A stretch of DNA of 36,879 bases, from positions 1-36,879 of the forward strand of contig JAIRUC010000284.1 in assembly GCA_031254615.1 (NCBI GenBank). Direction: 5' to 3'. This document shows, piece by piece, positions 33,006 to 36,879 of the stretch. Source of the stretch: Treponema sp. GTDB taxonomy: Bacteria; Spirochaetota; Spirochaetia; Treponematales; Breznakiellaceae. Position 1 is the first letter of the stretch. Every line of letters starts with the position of its first letter. The translations under genes were made by a program, and so were the position numbers. Below the pieces are notes generated by a model. It worked only from the letters and a program-made list of their open reading frames with translations. It was not told the DNA's origin and did not search any database.

Positions 33006-33872
33006 ATGGAAATGAAGTTGTATTCATTCATTCTGGGTTTGCTGTTACTGGCGCAAGGCCTTGGGGCTCAGCAAAACGATAATTCTCAATATTTACTCAA
33101 ATTTGAGGAAGGAAGCCGATCTTACGGCGAATTGCGAATGTACGAGGCTGCAGCTCTTTTCCGCAATGCGCAGGAAATCTCTAAAAACGCCGACGATTGG
33201 GCGCAGGCGACTTACTGGGTGATACTGACGGAACTTGCCCTTGGTGATTACGGCTCTGCGCTTTTGGATATGGACGAGCTTGACAGGACAGCCCCAAAAT
33301 CAAGTTTTGCCAGGGACATGGCTTACCACCGCGCAAGGACATATTACAACCAGGGTTATTTTGAAGACGCTCTTGTTTTTTTTAAGCATTACAATGACAG
33401 CGTTAACTCCGATGATGTTGAAACTGCCGATCGTAAAGCGGCGGCTTTTTTCTGGATGGGCGAGTGTCTTTATTCCATGGGACAGCTTAACGAAGCGGAA
33501 AAATTTTATTCATGGGTTATCGCGGAATATCCAGAAAGCCCTAAAATTGAGATTTCAGGCTACCGTATAGATCTTATTAAACAAAAGAAAATTGAAGCGG
33601 AGCTTTTGTCGCTGCTACGCTGGAGTCACGAGGAATCACTTAGAACTAATGAAGATTATCAGCGCAGAATCAGAACTTACGAAAACACTCTGAATGCCTA
33701 TCAACGGCGCATTGCCGAATTAACTCATGGACATCCGGCAGACGGCGAAGAAATGCCAGTAATAGAACCTGATGATAATGATTCGCCTCTCAGAAGGCGC
33801 GCAATACAGCTTGAAAGTGAAGTGCAGAATATGCTTGAGTATTATGATCAAAAATCCGGGGGGCTCAATTGA
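33006..33872 (+). CDS. Exported TPR protein, YbgF/BamD-like layout
   Basis: A 288-residue protein with a signal peptide (about residues 1-22, ending near GLGAQQ). The mature part has TPR-type repeats: DDWAQATYWVILTELALGDY, ARTYYNQGYFEDALVFFKHY and FFWMGECLYSMGQLNEAEKF. A charged coiled-coil region follows from about residue 205. The layout recalls periplasmic TPR proteins such as YbgF/CpoB, but no specific family is shown. It may start at 33006 or at the second ATG at 33012; the -10 box favours the first if leaderless. Its TGA stop overlaps the TTG start of the next gene, so the next three genes form one unit. Confidence 0.85.
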   Translation: MEMKLYSFILGLLLLAQGLGAQQNDNSQYLLKFEEGSRSYGELRMYEAAALFRNAQEISKNADDWAQATYWVILTELALGDYGSALLDMDELDRTAPKSSFARDMAYHRARTYYNQGYFEDALVFFKHYNDSVNSDDVETADRKAAAFFWMGECLYSMGQLNEAEKFYSWVIAEYPESPKIEISGYRIDLIKQKKIEAELLSLLRWSHEESLRTNEDYQRRIRTYENTLNAYQRRIAELTHGHPADGEEMPVIEPDDNDSPLRRRAIQLESEVQNMLEYYDQKSGGLN

Positions 33873-34987
33873 TTTTACGAAAGCGTCCGGTATTTTTACT
33901 TTTATTTATCTTTTTAGCTTCGGTTTTAAATCTTGGCGCGGATGAAACCAAGGACAGTTATATACGGATGCTAATAAAAGACAGAACCGGCAGATATTCA
34001 CTTTATTTCCTTACCGATCCGGAAAATATGAAGTACAAGCCGCTATTTTACAGTAACGCCAATACTAGCTTTTTGGATATTAACGTAAACGGCACTTCTT
34101 ACCGGCTTGGCAGTTCCGGTGTTTTTAAAACAAGGGTAGACAGAGAGAACACAGAGCCTGTTGTTATCTATGAATCGTCTTTTTTAACTGTAAAAGAGAT
34201 TTTTACTCCGGTAAAAACTTTAAGTTCACTTACCGCGAACGGAATCCGTATAACCATACAAATACAAAATAAAAGCGAGAATGATCTGTCTGTAGGATTG
34301 CGAATGCTGCTTGATGCAAATTTGGGCGAAGGACGCAAAAACATTCCCTTTATTACGGAAAATCATAATATCATTAAAGAAAAAATTATCGAAGGTTCAT
34401 CGGAAGAAAGATACTGGATATCGCGCGGAAAAGATGTTTCTCTGATGGGAAGTATTGCCGATCCGTTAGATGAAAACGCAAGAAAGCCCGATTATTTACA
34501 TTTTGCCAACTGGAAAAAGTTAAGCGACGTTCCATGGAAGGCGTCTTATCATGAAGGCCGTTCATTTAACAAACTACCGTATTCAGTCGGTGATTCTGCG
34601 GTATGTTATTACTGGGAACCGCGCTCTCTGGAAAGAGGCGGAACTTTTACATATACTGTCTATCTTACAACCGAAGATATTACATGGTATTATCCTGAGC
34701 TGTATGTAGAGCCTGTAAGGCCAGCTCCTGTGGAGCCAGTTGTTGAAATACCTGAAATAGTTGTTGAGCCGGAAGAAATCTTTGATCAATCCGCCTATAA
34801 TCTGGCGTTTATCGAAGATCAGGCAAGAAAATTGTCGCTTTTAACAAACGAGGATTATAATGTTATTGTTTTAAGGATGTTGAAGGATATTCTTAATCAA
34901 TTTATTGCAGGCGAAATATCCTTAAACGAGCTTGACTTGCTGCAAATAGACCTTGCCATTGAAAGGCACGGATCCAGACAAGAATAG
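33869..34987 (+). CDS. Exported protein of unknown function with Pro/Glu linker
   Basis: I do not recognise a family. The 372-residue protein has a signal peptide (about 1-24, ending LGADE). The mature N-terminal part (25-275) is predicted beta-rich, with alternating stretches such as IRITIQIQNKSENDLSVGLRML that look like a carbohydrate-binding or Ig-like sandwich. A Pro/Val/Glu-rich linker occupies about 278-303, in the manner of TonB or cell-wall spanning linkers. A small helical tail follows. The TTG start overlaps the TGA stop of the preceding gene (TTGA), after a run of G that may act as ribosome binding site. Probably periplasmic, joined to its two TPR neighbours in one operon. Confidence 0.8.
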   Translation: MILRKRPVFLLLFIFLASVLNLGADETKDSYIRMLIKDRTGRYSLYFLTDPENMKYKPLFYSNANTSFLDINVNGTSYRLGSSGVFKTRVDRENTEPVVIYESSFLTVKEIFTPVKTLSSLTANGIRITIQIQNKSENDLSVGLRMLLDANLGEGRKNIPFITENHNIIKEKIIEGSSEERYWISRGKDVSLMGSIADPLDENARKPDYLHFANWKKLSDVPWKASYHEGRSFNKLPYSVGDSAVCYYWEPRSLERGGTFTYTVYLTTEDITWYYPELYVEPVRPAPVEPVVEIPEIVVEPEEIFDQSAYNLAFIEDQARKLSLLTNEDYNVIVLRMLKDILNQFIAGEISLNELDLLQIDLAIERHGSRQE

Positions 34988-34993
34988 TTATCC

Positions 34994-36097
34994 ATGAAAC
35001 TAGACCCTTTATTAAGCAAAGCTGCCCGTCTTGCAAGATCAAAAAATTATGAAGGTGCGCTAAAAATATTAAAAGACGAAGAAGACCGCTATTATGGATC
35101 GTTCAAATATTATTATCTATACGGTGTAATATGCCTTTATTCGGGCGCTTTTGTAGACGCTTTGAACAGTTTTCGCCAGGCGCGTAACATAAAGATGAAA
35201 GACCCGAATACAATGCTTGGTCTTGCCTTCCTTTATCTAAAACGCATGAATACTGTTCAGGCGGTGGATTATTATCTTGATGTTCAGGAGATAGACCCAA
35301 AAAATAAAATTGCAACAAAAGCGCTGTCCGTTATCCGCAAATATTCAGACCCGGAAGCGTTATCCGAATGGCTGACTCCCGAAAGAATAGTCAAATTATT
35401 TCCGCCGATTCCTTTTCCGGGAATAAGCGTAAAAACGGTTATTTCTTCGGCAGTAATTCTCGCGGTGCTTATTGCTTTATTTTTCGGCATATCTTCAAAA
35501 ATCCGTTCAATGCCGTCTCCGCGGCCTTCCGCTCAATTTACCCTTTCCGCTCAGGAAAGGAACGCGCCTGTTGAAACTGGCGGCTCATACAAGTACATTC
35601 TTACGCAGAAACAGGTGACAGATGAATACGACAGGGCTCATTCTTTATTTAGAGCGCACCGGGATGAAGCCGCGAAAATTCACCTTAACCGTATTTTAGA
35701 ATCCAACGCGCCCAAAATTGTTATAAACAATGCCCGCCAGATGATGTTATCCACGGATGTCCCCGGCTTTGACAGTTTTAAACAGAGCGACAATCCGTCT
35801 TATTCGGATGTGCAAAGCGAGCCTGCTCTTTACAGGGACGTTCATGTAATCTGGAGAGGCATGGCGACTAACCTTGAAGTTACGGACGAAGCTGTCTGTT
35901 TTGATTTTCTTGTCGGCTACGACACCCGCAGAACCCTCGAAGGCATAGTCCCCGTTGTATTTAAGACGCCGGTTTCAGTTAACACAGAACGCCCGCTTGA
36001 AGTGCTGGGAAAAATCAATCTGTCAGGCGCAAACATGAGCGTAACGCTGGAAGGCGTGGCGATACATCAATCGGGAAGGCTGAACAGTGAACAGTGA
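34994..36097 (+). CDS. TPR protein with one membrane helix, unknown function
   Basis: The 367-residue protein has no signal peptide. Residues 1-115 form TPR-like repeats (SKNYEGALKILKDEE, YSGAFVDALNSFRQARN, NTVQAVDYYLDVQEIDP). A transmembrane helix lies at about 147-167. The rest, with a TPR-like pair near 210-235 and a C-terminal beta-rich part (HVIWRGMATNLEV...), would be periplasmic, so the N-terminal repeats would face the cytoplasm. It starts 6 nt after the preceding stop without a clear ribosome binding site. The last codons (Asn-Ser-Glu-Gln-stop) lie in the left arm of the inverted repeat at 36084-36189, so the C-terminal end has been set by that element. Confidence 0.85.
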   Translation: MKLDPLLSKAARLARSKNYEGALKILKDEEDRYYGSFKYYYLYGVICLYSGAFVDALNSFRQARNIKMKDPNTMLGLAFLYLKRMNTVQAVDYYLDVQEIDPKNKIATKALSVIRKYSDPEALSEWLTPERIVKLFPPIPFPGISVKTVISSAVILAVLIALFFGISSKIRSMPSPRPSAQFTLSAQERNAPVETGGSYKYILTQKQVTDEYDRAHSLFRAHRDEAAKIHLNRILESNAPKIVINNARQMMLSTDVPGFDSFKQSDNPSYSDVQSEPALYRDVHVIWRGMATNLEVTDEAVCFDFLVGYDTRRTLEGIVPVVFKTPVSVNTERPLEVLGKINLSGANMSVTLEGVAIHQSGRLNSEQ

Positions 36098-36189
36098 ACA
36101 GTTAACAGTGTCGCTGTCCGTGAGCGCAGAGTGATGGTATACATTGCGCCTGCAGACGACAACACTGTTAACTGTTCACTGTTCACTGT
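36084..36189. repeat. Perfect 28-bp inverted repeat of heptamers between convergent genes
   Basis: The left arm (36084-36111) is four heptamers: ACAGTGA, ACAGTGA, ACAGTTA, ACAGTGT. The right arm (36162-36189) is its exact reverse complement. The 50-nt centre (36112-36161) holds no gene. The left arm covers the stop of the upstream TPR gene and the right arm covers the stop of dtd. It can act as a strong hairpin on both strands, so a bidirectional terminator or mRNA-end protector is possible, but no T run follows. A REP- or MITE-like insertion, or a hairpin that spread by slippage and inversion, is equally likely. Confidence 0.9.
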
Positions 36190-36634
36190 CTAATATAATT
36201 GTTACAGGTCCGTCATTCGTATAGCTGACTTTCATTTCTGTTTGGAATTCTCCGGTTTCGCAGATTAAGCCTTGTTCGCGTATTTTTTTGATAAAGTATA
36301 AGTAAATAGTTTTTGCCTTTTCAGGCGGGGCGGCTCCGTTCCATGATGGTCTGCGTCCCTTTCTGGCATCCGCAAGGAGGGTAAATTGAGAGACGGCAAG
36401 AACGCCGGCATCCGGATTATTTGCGGCTATGTCTTTTAGGGACAGATTCATTGTGCCGTTATCATCGTCAAAGATACGTAAATTTGTGATTTTTTCCGCA
36501 AGCCAGTCCGCGTCGGATTCGCTGTCGTTATGCGCTACGCCAAGATAAACCAGAAGCCCGGATTTTATACTGCCTTTGACAATATTATTAACTGTCACCG
36601 AAGCGCCGGTTACACGCTGAATCACAGTTTTCAT
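36176..36634 (-). CDS. dtd: D-aminoacyl-tRNA deacylase
   Basis: DTD removes D-amino acids (D-Tyr and others) wrongly loaded on tRNA, a proofreading step in the cytoplasm. At 152 residues it is close to the family norm (about 145-150). Both signature motifs are visible: SQFTL at about residues 83-87 and NDGPVTI near the end (the GP motif that rejects L-amino acids). The N-terminus MKTVIQRVTGASV is standard. The ATG overlaps the TGA stop of the preceding PRPP synthetase gene (ATGA), so translation is coupled. The final Asp-Ser-Glu-Gln and stop codon lie in the right arm of the 28-bp inverted repeat. Confidence 0.97.
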   Translation of the reverse strand: MKTVIQRVTGASVTVNNIVKGSIKSGLLVYLGVAHNDSESDADWLAEKITNLRIFDDDNGTMNLSLKDIAANNPDAGVLAVSQFTLLADARKGRRPSWNGAAPPEKAKTIYLYFIKKIREQGLICETGEFQTEMKVSYTNDGPVTIILDSEQ

Positions 36635-36879
36635 TTCTCTTGTTGATTTTTGGAGTTCAAATAAATGCCGGCGTTAAACGCGCGCAGTAATTTGCTCATA
36701 GATTCATGGTTGACAATTGACTTGATTATTTTCGCGGCAAGCTCTGCGGAATGAACAACCTCAAGATTGGGGATGCTCTTTAAAAGAACGTCGGAACAGG
36801 ACACGGTATCTGTTACAATCAGGTGATTCAAAAGGCCCTCCCGCGAAAGGGACGCAAGCCGCTCTTGCGCCGGCGGAGA
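36631..36879 (-). CDS. prs: Ribose-phosphate pyrophosphokinase, C-terminal part only
   Basis: Only the last ~82 codons are in the window; the frame is open to the right edge, so the gene continues outside. The visible part reads like the end of PRPP synthetase: a GLLNHLIVTDTV stretch (family: IVTDTIP), then IPNLEVVHSAELAAKIIKSI and NHESMSKLL, matching the usual 'V.S.A.LLA.AI..I...ESVS.LF' ending. PRPP synthetase makes PRPP from ribose 5-phosphate and ATP, the entry to purine and pyrimidine synthesis. About a dozen extra residues after the usual end (FNAGIYLNSKNQQEK) form a tail I cannot place. A TTG inside the visible part is not the start. Call rests on a short piece. Confidence 0.8.
   Translation of the reverse strand, partial: SPPAQERLASLSREGLLNHLIVTDTVSCSDVLLKSIPNLEVVHSAELAAKIIKSIVNHESMSKLLRAFNAGIYLNSKNQQEK

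Noticed and set aside
36084-36189. CRISPR-like repeats at the right end
   Set aside because: The heptamers are directly tandem without spacers and arranged as an inverted repeat; no cas gene is near.

Overview
The window reads as chromosomal sequence from a spirochete, most likely a Treponema-type organism. The strongest pointer is the gene run tamB, bamA, skp/ompH, mutS on the + strand. From memory this is the order found in Treponema pallidum (TP0325 to TP0328). A roughly 900-residue GreA whose usual GreA part is only the last ~160 residues, and many short TPR and signal-peptide proteins of unknown function, fit the same group. Unlike the host-restricted T. pallidum, this genome carries de novo purine genes (purH, purL) and a dihydroorotase-like gene, which suggests a more biosynthetically capable, perhaps gut or environmental, treponeme. 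That species guess is inference. No rRNA, tRNA, IS element, phage gene or CRISPR array was seen. Coding density is very high and no gene-free stretch exceeds about 200 bp.

Layout. (1) 1-2887: the 3' part of a very large unrecognised protein, cut by the left edge. (2) 2898-8453: purH (+), behind a good promoter and a ~150-nt structured leader, converging on purL (-). (3) 8533-11166: a peptide/solute-binding lipoprotein followed by an HD-domain phosphohydrolase (-). (4) 11249-14492: ligA (+) converging on tmk plus a small membrane-anchored protein (-). (5) 14695-24811: the outer-membrane assembly cluster tamB-bamA-skp, continuing directly into mutS, then comF and a dihydroorotase-like gene (to 26943). 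(6) 26927-32254 (-): TPR protein, long GreA, and a von Willebrand A protein with an FHA-like C-terminus. (7) 32314-36097 (+): rpe and three envelope or TPR proteins of unknown function. (8) 36176-36879 (-): the 3' end of a PRPP synthetase gene and dtd, overlapping by ATGA.

Functionally, the genes cover nucleotide supply (PRPP synthetase end, purL, purH, dihydroorotase, tmk), DNA replication and repair (ligA, mutS), outer-membrane biogenesis (TamB, BamA, Skp) and transcript elongation (GreA).

The most striking non-gene signal is promoter placement. In front of seven transcription-unit starts (purL, the binding lipoprotein, ligA, the dihydroorotase, the GreA-operon TPR gene, rpe, and the TPR gene after rpe) a -10 box ends only 5-7 nt before the likely start codon, and no well-placed ribosome binding site is visible. 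This predicts leaderless mRNAs. Genes inside operons (HD protein, bamA, greA, the vWA gene) instead have clear AGGAG-type sites. A second striking structure is a perfect 28-bp inverted repeat made of heptamers at 36084-36189. Its two arms supply the last codons and stop codons of two convergent genes, so both proteins end in Ser-Glu-Gln.
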